Source of the DNA: Cellulomonas sp. P24
GTDB lineage: Bacteria > Actinomycetota > Actinomycetes > Actinomycetales > Cellulomonadaceae
NCBI RefSeq assembly: GCF_024704385.1
Contig: NZ_JAJDFX010000002.1
Location: 4,333,452 to 4,397,451, forward strand
Direction: 5' to 3'
Length of the DNA stretch: 64,000 bases
Below are positions 27,116-36,143 of this stretch, in pieces. The notes beneath the pieces were generated by a model. The model saw nothing but the letters and a program-made list of their open reading frames with translations, was not told the origin of the DNA and did not search any database. The translations under genes and the position numbers were made by a program. The stretch's first letter is position 1. Every line of letters starts with the position of its first letter.

Positions 27116-28561
27116 TCACCGCTCGCAGCCGTAGGCCGGTCCGGGCGCCGGCGGGAGGCTCACCGCGCGCTCCTCGTGAGCGCGCCCGGTCAGCTGCGGT
27201 CCAGCTGGGCTGATCTCGCGGTTTGCGCCCAGGAATGCGCCAGCCGAGTCGACCAGGGCGGCCGCCGCGATGACGTCGACACTGCGCTCGACCAGCGACT
27301 CGCGGAGCGCTTCAGGGAGGGTCACTGGACTGTTGGCGTGCAGGTCCCGGGGGTCGACCCATGCCGCGTCGTCGGGCTGGGCGCGCAAGCGTGCGCATGC
27401 GGCCTGCACACCGCGGGCGGGGGCGGTCAGCTCGGGATCGGTGACCACGTCACGCACGACGTAACCAAGGTCGACCGCGGCGACCAGGCCCCGGCGCACC
27501 TCCAGGCTCGCTGCTGGCAGGTCGGCGCGCTGCGCCATGGTCGTCGGGCCTGCATGCCCGCCGAGGTCGGCGGTGATCTCCCGCAGGGACGCGCGCAGCT
27601 CGGCGCCAGAGCGCAGGAGGTCGGGGTCGACCCTGCGGGCGCGTCCGGCGATCTGCTCAAGGTCGCCTCCCAGCCGCGCCCAGGCATCGTCGAGCGAACC
27701 GAGCGCCGGCTGCATGCGCTGCGCGTGCTGGTCGGCGTCGACGGCGCCAAGCTGCGCGGCCGCGGCGACGATCCTTCCGCCGGTCACGGTGAGGTCCCGT
27801 TCGACCTTGACCGTGAAGAGCAGGTGCGCTGCGGTCGGCGATGCCGCCAGCGTCCGACGGGCCTGGACGTCCCAGCGGGCGACGGCTAGTTCCAGGCGCG
27901 CCGGCTCGACGGGGTCGCGATGCTGCCCCGTCAGTCCGGCCGGCCAGCGACCCTGCAGATACGACGCCGCCAACTGTTCGGCGGTGCCGACGCGCACCAT
28001 GAGGTTGAGCGACTGGTCTGCCGACTGCCCCGGGCTGAGCCGGTGCTTGGCGTCGAGCACGCGGCGCATGTCCCGGTTGTACTGCCACAGCGCCTGGCCG
28101 ACGCCGTGGGACGCGACGTACACGACGTGCATGATCCGGGTCCGGGCGGCCTCGGAGTCCAGGTGTCCCGGCTCGCTGAGCGGCGCGGTCGGGTGCCGGC
28201 GGACGGCGATCATCTCGGTCGCCCGGGACAGGTTCTCCACGACCCGCTCCAAGTGCGGGTCGCCTTCGCCGGTGCCCGGCCAGCCGGTGCGACGCTGGTT
28301 GAGGTGCATCCCCAGGGTCAGCTTGTGGATCCGCTCCATGCTCAGGTTGCCGGTGCGGTCCGGGAACGAGGACCACAGGTCAGCTGCCGCCTCAACGACC
28401 TCGCCCCACGACCGCGCTTTGGCCTTGGCGGTGTCCGGCGGTGCGTCCCACAACAGTTCGCGCGCGGCGACGTCGGCGTCCAGCAGCAGGTCCCCGACCG
28501 TCCACTGGTCGTCCCCCTCCGGCAGTCTCGAGGTATGCGACGGGCCGGACATCGCCGTCAC
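27116..28561 (-). CDS. Conserved hypothetical element protein, 481 aa
   Basis: A long, almost wholly alpha-helical soluble protein with no membrane segment or known catalytic motif; typical segments are TAHLLFTVKVERDLTVTGG, LREITADLGGHAGPTTMAQ and ARTRIMHVVYVASHGVGQAL. Its GTG start overlaps the stop of the upstream 117-aa gene as GTGA, so the two are co-translated. Such helical proteins recur in actinobacterial conjugative elements, but I know no function. Codon use is normal. Confidence 0.75.
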   Translation of the reverse strand: MTAMSGPSHTSRLPEGDDQWTVGDLLLDADVAARELLWDAPPDTAKAKARSWGEVVEAAADLWSSFPDRTGNLSMERIHKLTLGMHLNQRRTGWPGTGEGDPHLERVVENLSRATEMIAVRRHPTAPLSEPGHLDSEAARTRIMHVVYVASHGVGQALWQYNRDMRRVLDAKHRLSPGQSADQSLNLMVRVGTAEQLAASYLQGRWPAGLTGQHRDPVEPARLELAVARWDVQARRTLAASPTAAHLLFTVKVERDLTVTGGRIVAAAAQLGAVDADQHAQRMQPALGSLDDAWARLGGDLEQIAGRARRVDPDLLRSGAELRASLREITADLGGHAGPTTMAQRADLPAASLEVRRGLVAAVDLGYVVRDVVTDPELTAPARGVQAACARLRAQPDDAAWVDPRDLHANSPVTLPEALRESLVERSVDVIAAAALVDSAGAFLGANREISPAGPQLTGRAHEERAVSLPPAPGPAYGCER

Positions 28562-28911
28562 GAGAGAGCCTCTGCCTCAGCGACCAAGACGTCGAGCTCG
28601 GCGATGACCGCCGCGCCACCGGCGGGGAACGCTGCGGCCGGGTGCGTACGAGCGGCGCGTCGGGCCGCCCGGATGAGGTCAACCAGAGTTGAGGACGCGG
28701 CGACGTCTAGCAAGACATCCTCGAGGTCGCCGTCGGCGTCGATGGGCAGCAACGCGACGGCTCTCGACGCGACGATCTGGGCACCCAGGGCCAGGGAGTG
28801 GAGCTCAGCATCGACTGCGCCCCTCGTCTGCGGGCCGTCTGACGCGGCCGTCAGGAGCGCGACGATCTGCATCCACGTGGTCGTCGGATCGACGGTGTTC
28901 GACTCGTTCAT
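28558..28911 (-). CDS. Hypothetical helical protein, 117 aa
   Basis: Small acidic helical protein (MNESNTVDPTTTWMQIVALL, with an Ala-rich ending) of unknown family. It is translationally coupled to the 481-aa protein and probably works with it. GGAAGGAGCAGGACG precedes the ATG, giving a good ribosome site. Confidence 0.7.
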   Translation of the reverse strand: MNESNTVDPTTTWMQIVALLTAASDGPQTRGAVDAELHSLALGAQIVASRAVALLPIDADGDLEDVLLDVAASSTLVDLIRAARRAARTHPAAAFPAGGAAVIAELDVLVAEAEALS

Positions 28912-29121
28912 CGTCCTGCTCCTTCCTCTGGGTGGGTCGCTCCTATGGGGCCACGCCTGGCCGTTCGCGTGGGGTCGATGGGGCTGGTTGTGGATGACGG
29001 GGTCGTGTGGGTGGCGCGGTGGACAGTTGCTTCACAGGCCGAAGGCCGGCCGACGGCGCGTGGGTGGTCAGCTGGGATCGACGGGCGTCGTCTCGCACTC
29101 GTGCGGATGGAGGCACCAACC

Positions 29122-29976
29122 ATGCCGATGTGGATGGTGAAGACGCTGGCGGTCGGTCCCGGGGTGGTCGTCAGCGTTGTCGCGGTCGCACTCACGCTCG
29201 CCGCCGAACCTGCGCCGGCCGTAGCAGGCGCGACGGTAGTGCTGGCGGTGTTCCTCTGGGCGGCTGGCCACGGCGCATGGGAGGGGCCCGCGGCTGCGGT
29301 CGTGCGGGGCGCCCGCCGGCTGCGGCCGTCCGAGCGCGACGAACTGGCGGCGGTGCTGACCCAACTGTGCCGCGTCGGGCTGGGACCGCCGCTGGTGGAG
29401 CTCCGCGTGAAGCGGTCTCGGGTGATCGGGGCCGTCGGCGCCGGTCGACGGACCGTCGTCGTGTCTACAGGACTGATCGAGGCCGTGGTTCGCGGCGATC
29501 TGCCGAACCGTCAGGCGGCCGCGGTGGTGGCGCACGCCGCCGTCCTAGTCCGCGAAGGGCTGACGCGCGCGGATCTGCTCATCGGCTGCGTGTCGGCGCC
29601 GTGGCGAGCGACGCGGGCCGCCGTCCACCGAATCTGCGGTTGGGCACGCGAGGTGCCGTTGACCCAGGCCGCGTGGCGGCTGCGAGTCGTCGTCGTGGCC
29701 GTGGCCGTCGTGCAGGCGGTCCAGGGTGGGCGGGTGGGGTTCGCGGTCACGATCGCCGCGATCGGAGCGTTCAGCTACGCGCTGCCGGTGTGGGAGCGCC
29801 GGTGGCACGACGTGCTCGTCCGGGCCGGCGACGGGGGCGTGGCGCGTGCTGGCTTCGGTGACGACCTCGTCGCGTTCCTGCGCACGTGCCCGAGAACCGA
29901 CGCCACGGGGGCACGCCTTCGAGCACTGGTCCCGTCCGGCACGCAGCGACCGGCGTTGGGCCTGGCGACGCGCTGA
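29122..29976 (+). CDS. Membrane protein resembling an M48-type peptidase with a degenerate metal site
   Basis: A 284-residue protein with two N-terminal transmembrane helices (VVVSVVAVALTLAA; VAGATVVLAVFLWAAG) and a second hydrophobic pair near residues 185-215 (RLRVVVVAVAVVQAV; FAVTIAAIGAFSYAL). Between them, VVVSTGLIEAVV followed by QAAAVVAHAAVLVREG has the layout of M48 (HtpX/Ste24) enzymes. The expected HExxH metal site is HAAVL here, so zinc binding is unlikely. The internal ATG is chosen because GGAGG lies eight bases before it. It may be a non-catalytic relative that acts as a scaffold. It is the only plus-strand gene in this block. Confidence 0.6.
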   Translation: MPMWMVKTLAVGPGVVVSVVAVALTLAAEPAPAVAGATVVLAVFLWAAGHGAWEGPAAAVVRGARRLRPSERDELAAVLTQLCRVGLGPPLVELRVKRSRVIGAVGAGRRTVVVSTGLIEAVVRGDLPNRQAAAVVAHAAVLVREGLTRADLLIGCVSAPWRATRAAVHRICGWAREVPLTQAAWRLRVVVVAVAVVQAVQGGRVGFAVTIAAIGAFSYALPVWERRWHDVLVRAGDGGVARAGFGDDLVAFLRTCPRTDATGARLRALVPSGTQRPALGLATR

Positions 29977-30025
29977 CGATGGTCGAGGCAGCCGGTCGAG
30001 CAGTCGACCAGGACAGCGGCGACAA

Positions 30026-30598
30026 TCAGCGTGACACGCCGATCGCACCGGCCGGATTGCTTGCTGGCCGACGACCCTGCTGCTCGGCCCGCAGCCGCTG
30101 CGCCACGGGGTCGGGCGTGACCGAAAGTGCCCGCCGTTGGTCAGCCGCGAGCTCGGCGGCCAACCGCCCTGCAGCCTGCGCGCTCAACCGCACCTGCCCA
30201 ATGCTGCTCAGGTCTACCAACAGGCCGCGGCCCTGCTCCTCCGGCGTGGCGGCGTCCTGCGACGTCGCGGCCAGATTCCGCGCGGCCTGCCCGCTCAGCT
30301 CGTCCACCATCGCGCACAGCCGCTCGAGCAGGCGCAAGTCTTCCCCCGCCCGATCGATGGACCCGCGCGCGACGTCGTCGGCGACGTCACCGATCGCTTG
30401 CTGTGCAGCGCGCAAGTAGGTGCGCGCGCGCTCCAGGCTGACCGAGGCCGGCCGCAGGTGCTGCGACCCGGAGCGCCGGGCGAGGGCCTTGTCGCCAGCC
30501 GCGGAGGGTGTGGTCAACGTCGGGTCGACCTTGTCGAGGTGAAGCCTGGCCCGATCCAGGTAGGCGTCCGCGACGACCAGTCCGTCCTCTATGAGCAT
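30026..30598 (-). CDS. Hypothetical coiled-coil-prone protein, 190 aa
   Basis: Helical protein of unknown family (MLIEDGLVVADAYLDRARLH, SLERARTYLRAAQQAIGDVA, LRLLERLCAMVDELSGQAAR). Heptad-like leucines suggest helical bundles. GGGAGG lies five bases before the ATG, clearly marking the start inside a longer open frame. It reads divergently from the S66 peptidase gene. Confidence 0.7.
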   Translation of the reverse strand: MLIEDGLVVADAYLDRARLHLDKVDPTLTTPSAAGDKALARRSGSQHLRPASVSLERARTYLRAAQQAIGDVADDVARGSIDRAGEDLRLLERLCAMVDELSGQAARNLAATSQDAATPEEQGRGLLVDLSSIGQVRLSAQAAGRLAAELAADQRRALSVTPDPVAQRLRAEQQGRRPASNPAGAIGVSR

Positions 30599-30926
30599 CG
30601 GTCCTCCCTGGCCTTCACGCAGGACGCCCTCGGCACCTGCCTTCCCAAGGCGGCGACGACGTGGGGGGTGGTCACGGGCTGGCCCCGACGGCGAACCCAC
30701 TGCCGGCGTCGAACACGATGCACCGATACGCTGCCCAGGTGGCCGCGAGCGAGACCCGGTGGCTAGGCAGCGCAACCACCCGGTAGCCGATGTGCGTGCC
30801 CGTAGCCGCTGCGCCGACCGCGGCGCTCCGCCTCTGGCGTTCTCACCGCACCAGCGCCCTACGGTGGTCTCGTTGTGGTGCGTGAGCCCGACCGGCCGCG
30901 CTGGACGCCGACGAAGGAGCAGGGCA
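30599..30926. other. 328-bp divergent promoter region
   Basis: Lies between the 190-aa protein gene (minus) and the S66 peptidase gene (plus). No gene is seen. No convincing promoter pair could be picked; GAAGGAG precedes the peptidase ATG. Confidence 0.5.
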
Positions 30927-31973
30927 ATGGAGCGTCTTGCGTGGAAACCGCTCGTCGAGGGCGATCGTGTCGCGGTGCTCTCGCCGTCGTTCGCCGCTCC
31001 AGGCTTCGCGCCGGTTGTGCATGAGCAGGCCATGAGACGACTGGTGGAGGCGACCGGTCTACTCCCGGTCGAGTACCCCACGACCCGGCAGCTGGGGGCT
31101 TCGGCCCAGGACCGTGCCCGGGACCTCAACGCGGCGTTCGCTGACCCGAGCATCCGGGCGGTGCTGGCCACGATCGGTGGTGACGACCAGATCACGGTCG
31201 TGCCGCACTTGAACGCGGACCTGGTCAGGGGTGACCCCAAGCCCTTCGTCGGCTACAGCGACAACACCAACATCTTGAGCTGGCTCTGGGGGCTCGGCGC
31301 GCCTGGGTTCTACGGCGGTTCCACCCAGGTCCATCTCGGTCCTGGTCCCAGGATCGATGACATCCACGTCGCCTCGCTACGCGCGGCACTGCTCACCGGG
31401 CAGGTGCTGCAGGTCACCGACCCGGGGCTGTCGGAGGACTTCGGGGTGGACTGGCTCGACCCGCGAGCTCTGACGCACTTCGGTGACCGCGAGCCGACCC
31501 AACCGTGGACCTGGGCCGGCCCGCGGAGGACCATCTCCGGACGAACCTGGGGCGGGTGCCTGGAAGTCATCGACCAGATGGCCCTGGCTGACCGGCTACC
31601 CCCTGTCCGCGACCTGGCCGGGGCCGTTCTTCTCCTGGAGACCAGTGAGGTGCTGCCTCCTGCGGACTGGGTCACCCGGTGGGTTCGCGGCCTGGGTGAG
31701 CGGGGTGTGCTCGGCGCGGTCGCCGGCGTGCTGGTTGCCCGCCCACCGGTCAGCGATCACGGTCACGTCCCCGACGCTGCCGAACGCGATCGGCGTCGCG
31801 CGGCCCAGCGCGACGCCGTCCTGGAGCAGATGGACCACTACAACCCCGACGCCGTCGTAGTGATCGGCCTCCCGTTCGGCCACACGCGCCCCCAGTGGGT
31901 CCTTCCCTACGGCGGCACGGCCACCCTCGACGGCGAGGAACGGACCATCTGGGCCCACTACGACCAGCCGTGA
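30927..31973 (+). CDS. S66-family peptidase (MccF / LD-carboxypeptidase-like)
   Basis: A 348-residue cytoplasmic serine peptidase of family S66. The nucleophile elbow is in FVGYSDNTNILSWLWG, the catalytic Glu is expected in AVLLLETSEVL, and the His in IGLPFGHTRPQWVLPYG; all three are present. The N-terminal DRVAVLSPSFAAPGF strand fits the family. The sequence looks closer to MccF, which cleaves toxic aminoacyl-nucleotides such as processed microcin C, than to the muropeptide LdcA group, since Trp-rich loops follow the nucleophile. It would then be an immunity or resistance gene carried as cargo. GAAGGAG marks the start. Confidence 0.85.
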   Translation: MERLAWKPLVEGDRVAVLSPSFAAPGFAPVVHEQAMRRLVEATGLLPVEYPTTRQLGASAQDRARDLNAAFADPSIRAVLATIGGDDQITVVPHLNADLVRGDPKPFVGYSDNTNILSWLWGLGAPGFYGGSTQVHLGPGPRIDDIHVASLRAALLTGQVLQVTDPGLSEDFGVDWLDPRALTHFGDREPTQPWTWAGPRRTISGRTWGGCLEVIDQMALADRLPPVRDLAGAVLLLETSEVLPPADWVTRWVRGLGERGVLGAVAGVLVARPPVSDHGHVPDAAERDRRRAAQRDAVLEQMDHYNPDAVVVIGLPFGHTRPQWVLPYGGTATLDGEERTIWAHYDQP

Positions 31974-32285
31974 CCGGTCGCGGCTGCACCAGCGGTGAGG
32001 CAGCGGGGGCTCGGCATGCGAGGCGAAGGGCCGGTCAGCCGCTGTGTGGGCGGCTACGCTCGCCCGGATCTGCCGCGTTGAGGGCGGCCGCGCTCGCCCG
32101 AGCCGCGCAAGCCATGAGAGAGCCACACGACCAGTCGTGGGCAGCCGATGTGGGAGCGCCGACCCGGGCACCTGGACCGAGCCTTGCCAAGCACCGGTCC
32201 TGGGTCAATGGAACAAGTAGCCGCTATCCGGGCGCTACGCGCTGCATACATACATCGCGGGTATACCCGTGGTGTACTACCACTC
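31974..32285. other. 312 bp upstream of padR-type gene
   Basis: No gene is seen. The 3' end holds two operator-like palindromes described separately. Short CGCTCGCCCG repeats occur at about 32058 and 32092. Confidence 0.5.
32258..32283. promoter_or_regulatory. Palindromic operator of the PadR-type repressor
   Basis: CGGGTATACCCG (32258-32269) is a perfect 12-bp palindrome, immediately followed by GTGGT-GTACT-ACCAC (32269-32283), three bases before the ATG at 32286. No Shine-Dalgarno is seen, so the transcript may be leaderless and the palindromes would overlap the -10 region. PadR regulators usually repress their own operon by binding such sites. Confidence 0.6.
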
Positions 32286-32831
32286 ATGACGGTACCGATG
32301 GCTCTCCTTGCTCTGCTTGATGGGCGCCCGTCTCACGGGTTCGTGCTCAAGCGTCGCTACGACGACCTGCTCGGCCACGACCGTGAGCTGCGGTTCGGGC
32401 AGGTGTACGCCACGCTCGCTCGCCTCGAGCGTGATGGTCTGGCCGGCGGGGTTGGGCTCCAGCCCGGGGGGGGGGCAGACCGGAAGGTGTACGCGATCAC
32501 CGACGGCGGGGTGGCGGAGCTGGACCGGTGGCTGGCCTCACCGCAGCTTCCGGGCGGGCGACCCGCGGAACTGTTCACCAAGGTGGTCTTGGCGTTGGTC
32601 GCGCATCGGCCGGCCGGCGACGTGCTCGACGCCCAGCGCGCGGTCTACCTGGCCCGGATGCGTGAGCTCACCGGGCAGCGCGCCTCGGGGGATGCGGTGG
32701 ACCGGCTCGCTCGCGATTTCGAGATGGTGCATCTGGACGCGGACCTGAGGTGGATCGAGTTGGCTGTGGCGCGCCTTGCCGACGTGCAGCGTGGGGTCGA
32801 TGCCGTGCTCGGAGGCGGGCCCGATGAGTGA
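32286..32831 (+). CDS. PadR-family transcriptional regulator
   Basis: A 181-residue PadR repressor. The winged helix covers residues 1-85: MTVPMALLALLDGRPSHGFV, then LRFGQVYATLARLERDGLA and the wing DRKVYAITDGGVAELDRWL. The C-terminal helical dimerisation half (residues 95-175) is of the PadR-s2/Vir_act type. It begins the operon for the ABC-FtsX exporter downstream and overlaps its ATPase gene by eight bases. The likely inducer is the exporter's substrate. Confidence 0.9.
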   Translation: MTVPMALLALLDGRPSHGFVLKRRYDDLLGHDRELRFGQVYATLARLERDGLAGGVGLQPGGGADRKVYAITDGGVAELDRWLASPQLPGGRPAELFTKVVLALVAHRPAGDVLDAQRAVYLARMRELTGQRASGDAVDRLARDFEMVHLDADLRWIELAVARLADVQRGVDAVLGGGPDE

Positions 32832-33519
32832 GGTGGTGCTGCGGGGCAGGGGGATGCAGCACTCCTACGGCACCCATGAGGTGCTCGGTGGGGTGGACCT
32901 GGAGGTGCGGGCGGGTGAGGTTGTCGCATTGATGGGCCCGTCCGGGTCGGGCAAGTCCACCCTGCTGCACCTGCTCGCGGGGCTGTTGCGCCCGGGCGCG
33001 GGCGAGGTCGAGCTGAGCGGGCGCCGCATCGACAACCTCCCTGATCGGGAGCGCTCGCGGATCCGGCTGCGTGAGCTGGGGTTCGTGTTCCAGTTCGGCG
33101 ATCTGGTGCCTGAGCTGACGGTGGTGGAGAACGTCGAGCTGCCGCTGCGTCTGCTGCGTACGGGGCGCCGGGAAGCGCGGCGCAGGGCGCTGGAGCTGCT
33201 GGACCTGCTCGACGTCGCCGACCTCGCCGACCGCCGTTTGCACGAGGTCTCCGGCGGCCAGTCTCAACGCGCCGCGGTGGCGCGCGCCTTGGTGGGCTCA
33301 CCGGTCGCGGTTCTGGCGGACGAGCCGACCGGAGCCCTGGACACGATCGCGGGGGAACGGGTGCTCGAGGCGCTGGTCGGCGCAGCACACCACACTGGTG
33401 CGGCCGTCCTGCTCGTCACCCATGAAGCTACCGTCGCTTCCTGGGCCAGCCGAGACATCCAGCTGCGCGACGGCCGGGTCGCCGATCCCCACCCCAGCGC
33501 AACCGGACCGGCGTCGTGA
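32824..33519 (+). CDS. ABC transporter ATP-binding protein (LolD/MacB type)
   Basis: A 231-residue ATPase with Walker A GPSGSGKST, the family-typical FVFQFGDLVPELTVVENVEL Q-loop segment, signature EVSGGQSQRAAVARAL and Walker B VAVLADEPTGALD. It pairs with the FtsX-like permease downstream as a type VII (mechanotransmission) system. The ATG lies inside the padR end, and its stop overlaps the permease start as GTGA. Confidence 0.92.
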   Translation: MSEVVLRGRGMQHSYGTHEVLGGVDLEVRAGEVVALMGPSGSGKSTLLHLLAGLLRPGAGEVELSGRRIDNLPDRERSRIRLRELGFVFQFGDLVPELTVVENVELPLRLLRTGRREARRRALELLDLLDVADLADRRLHEVSGGQSQRAAVARALVGSPVAVLADEPTGALDTIAGERVLEALVGAAHHTGAAVLLVTHEATVASWASRDIQLRDGRVADPHPSATGPAS

Positions 33520-35399
33520 CCGCGCTGGTCATCCTCGGTGCCCGACTGGCGCGGGCCGGTGGCCGGTTGCGTCTATGGTCGGTCATCGGCGGGTGCGCGA
33601 TCGCCGTCGCGATCCTGGCCACGGCATGGGCCCTGCCCGACGCCCTGTACCCAGTCACCGGCCCGATGACCGTCGACGCGCGCCGCGCACCGCTGGTCAC
33701 CCTGCTCGAAGGCCTCACCGTCCCTGTCCTCGCCCTCGTCCTGACCGTCGCACGGCTCTCCTCACAGGTCCGTGACCGGCGCCTGGCCTCCCTACGCCTG
33801 CTCGGGGTCTCCCGCACCCACGCGGGCGTGGTCGGAGCCGTCGAGAATCTCGTCCCCGCCCTCGCCGGAGCGGGCCTGGGCGTCGGCGGGTACCTCGCCC
33901 TGCGCGCCGCCATGGCCCAGCTGATCGGAGACCAACTCCACGCCCCGATCGCCCTGCCCCTCCCGCAGCTCGCCCTGGTCGCGACCGCAGTGGTCGCGTT
34001 CTCGGTCGCCCTTGCGCTCGCCCCGCTGCGCCGGATCGGGCGCCCGCGTGACGGGCATGCGGACTCCGTGATCCGCCAACCATCGCTGTGGCGACTCGCG
34101 CCACTGGCCGCATCGGTCGCGGCGTTCGTCGGGCTCCTCTCGCTGCCCGCCGGCGGCTACGGCGCGCTGGTCACACCCCTGTTCCTGACCGGCATCCTTT
34201 CCGGAGCGCTCGGAATCGCGCTCGCGGCGCCGGTGGTGACCTTCGTGGCTGCGTCCGGCCTCGTTCGAAGCGGGCGGGTCACCGGCGTGCTCGCTGGCCG
34301 TGGGATCCAGACCCAGTCCGCGCCGATCGGGCGACGGGTCGTCGCCCTAGGCTTGGCGGTCTACATCGTCGTCGGCGGGGCCGGCCTGCTCGGCGTCTAC
34401 GAGAACACGCTCTACCTCAAGGCCGCCATCCACCAGATCGAGGTCGGACCCCAAGAGATCGGCATCTCGACGTCCGGACCCCTTACCGGCACGTTGGCGG
34501 CGGACCTCGGCCGCGTCGCAGGGGTGCGAGCTGTCGTCCCGGGCTACCCGATCGACGACAGCAGGTGCAGTGTTGGAACCGTTGACGGTGGGTGCGCCAG
34601 CGTGTTCGTCGGCACCTGCGACGGCCTATCGGCACTGATGGTCGTGACCGGCTGCCGGGACGACCAGCCCGCGTGGATTGCCGCCGACCTTCGCGCCTAC
34701 AAGGACAACGTGACGGCCGTGGACAGCATCAACGTCACCGTCGACGACGGCCGAGACAGGCCTACCCACACCGTCGAGCTCGCCGCCACCTTCACCCAGA
34801 ACGTCCCAGCAACAACCCGGGAGTGGGTCTGGCCCGGCAGAGCGGACGTCTTCATCCCAGCGAGCCTTGCCGAGAGCTGGGGCGTGGCACCCACAGGGGC
34901 GGCCGTGATCGCCGATGCCGGTGCGCAGATCCGGGTCCAAGTCGAGCAGGTGGCGCAGCGCCATAGTGCCCAGTCATTCAGCCTGGAGCTCCGTGACTAC
35001 GACCAGGTCGTCTCCATCCGTACCGCCGCCTGGACCGTCATGTCCCTCGCCATCGGCGTCGCGCTTCTCACCTACGCCCTGTCCACGATCGACCGCGCCC
35101 TCGAGACCCGCCGCGCCCGCGCTCGCCTGGTTTCGCTCGGCGTTCCGGCGCGGCTACTGCGTAGGGTTGGGAGCGTCCAGAACGCGATCCCGCTCGTGTC
35201 GAATATCGTCCTCGCCGCAGGGCTGGGTCTGGTCACGACCCTCGCGCTGTCGCACAACGCCGACCAACCGTTCGCGATCGCTCCCGGCGTGGCGGTCACC
35301 CTGTTCGGTGGGGTGGTCCTCGGCGCGGCGCTGGTCTCCGCGGCGACGATGCCGCTCACCCGAGGACGCACACGAGCCAGCGACCTCCGTGAGGAGTAG
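33516..35399 (+). CDS. FtsX-like ABC permease
   Basis: A 627-residue membrane protein with the duplicated FtsX-like layout. One helix near the N-terminus (WSVIGGCAIAVAILATAWAL) is followed by a cluster of helices to about 280, a large extracellular region with four or more cysteines (about 310-500, CSVGTVDGGC and GTCDGLSALMVVTGC), and three C-terminal helices with the conserved RRARARLVSLGVPARLLRRV coupling segment. With its ATPase it would export or dislodge a peptide, antibiotic or lipid. The Cys-rich extracellular part is distinctive. GTG start. Confidence 0.85.
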   Translation: MTALVILGARLARAGGRLRLWSVIGGCAIAVAILATAWALPDALYPVTGPMTVDARRAPLVTLLEGLTVPVLALVLTVARLSSQVRDRRLASLRLLGVSRTHAGVVGAVENLVPALAGAGLGVGGYLALRAAMAQLIGDQLHAPIALPLPQLALVATAVVAFSVALALAPLRRIGRPRDGHADSVIRQPSLWRLAPLAASVAAFVGLLSLPAGGYGALVTPLFLTGILSGALGIALAAPVVTFVAASGLVRSGRVTGVLAGRGIQTQSAPIGRRVVALGLAVYIVVGGAGLLGVYENTLYLKAAIHQIEVGPQEIGISTSGPLTGTLAADLGRVAGVRAVVPGYPIDDSRCSVGTVDGGCASVFVGTCDGLSALMVVTGCRDDQPAWIAADLRAYKDNVTAVDSINVTVDDGRDRPTHTVELAATFTQNVPATTREWVWPGRADVFIPASLAESWGVAPTGAAVIADAGAQIRVQVEQVAQRHSAQSFSLELRDYDQVVSIRTAAWTVMSLAIGVALLTYALSTIDRALETRRARARLVSLGVPARLLRRVGSVQNAIPLVSNIVLAAGLGLVTTLALSHNADQPFAIAPGVAVTLFGGVVLGAALVSAATMPLTRGRTRASDLREE

Positions 35400-35453
35400 A
35401 ACGTCGTCCGGGCGATCTATACGTCGGCGACATCGCCCCGCGCACAGCCGCCG

Positions 35454-35699
35454 TCAGCGTGCGTTCGGGTCGCTGCCCTGAAGGCGCACGAGACCGAGGC
35501 CATCACCCGGAACACAGGCGTACAGGACGAACGTCCGGTTGGTCTTCTGCGTCTGGGCCCAGGCGAGCACCTCCATGACGTCGGCGTCGAGCACCTCGTA
35601 CTCGTCCTGCGCCCCGTTGGCGTCATGGAAGTAGACCCGATAGCTCGGTTGCTCGAGTTCCCACGTCTGGTCCCGCGGATCGACTGCCCTGATGGCCAC
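35454..35699 (-). CDS. Conserved small actinobacterial protein, 81 aa
   Basis: A small protein found widely in actinobacteria without known role. The pattern PSYRVYFHDANGAQDEYEV, then VMEVLAWAQTQKTNRTFVLY and a LGLVRLQGSDPNA ending is the recognisable core. The open frame extends further upstream but turns Arg-rich, so the GTG before AIRAVDPRDQ is preferred. It is probably cytoplasmic. Confidence 0.7.
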   Translation of the reverse strand: MAIRAVDPRDQTWELEQPSYRVYFHDANGAQDEYEVLDADVMEVLAWAQTQKTNRTFVLYACVPGDGLGLVRLQGSDPNAR

Positions 35700-36143
35700 C
35701 CGGCTGAGCGTGTCAGACGAACCAGTCGTGTGTCCGCTTCTGCCGCGGTCCGGGCGCGTCTGCCGATGTGCGGGCGGCGCGACGCTCGCCAGGCGCCTCA
35801 CGCGGACCGACGCGTTGCCGAGCAAGTCGACCGCCCGGCGGGACGTCACCCTGGGACCTGGGTGCGGATCCGTGGCACCGGTCAGCGTTGCTTGAAGTGA
35901 ACCCCTGAGTATTGCCAGGGGGTCGGTCCGCCGTCGTTGGCGGTTCGGTGTCCCCCGCTTGCCGACGCGCCCGCCGGATCGAACCATGACGGCGGGTGGG
36001 CGCAGGTAGCGTTCGTCACGGGGTGGGGTCTGTGCGCGTTGTCCGGGCTTGTCGGACCGTGATGCGGATCACCGCAGAGCAGGGGAGCTTTCGATGCCGG
36101 CAGCGCGGCGCGGCGGTGAGTCAGTGCAGTCGGGGAATCGAGG
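35700..36143. other. 444 bp without a recognisable gene
   Basis: Open frames here are Arg/Pro-rich shadows. A short inverted repeat, GTCCG-N7-CGGAC, lies at about 36040. The region presumably holds the promoter of the DUF2079 gene; nothing else is seen. Confidence 0.45.
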
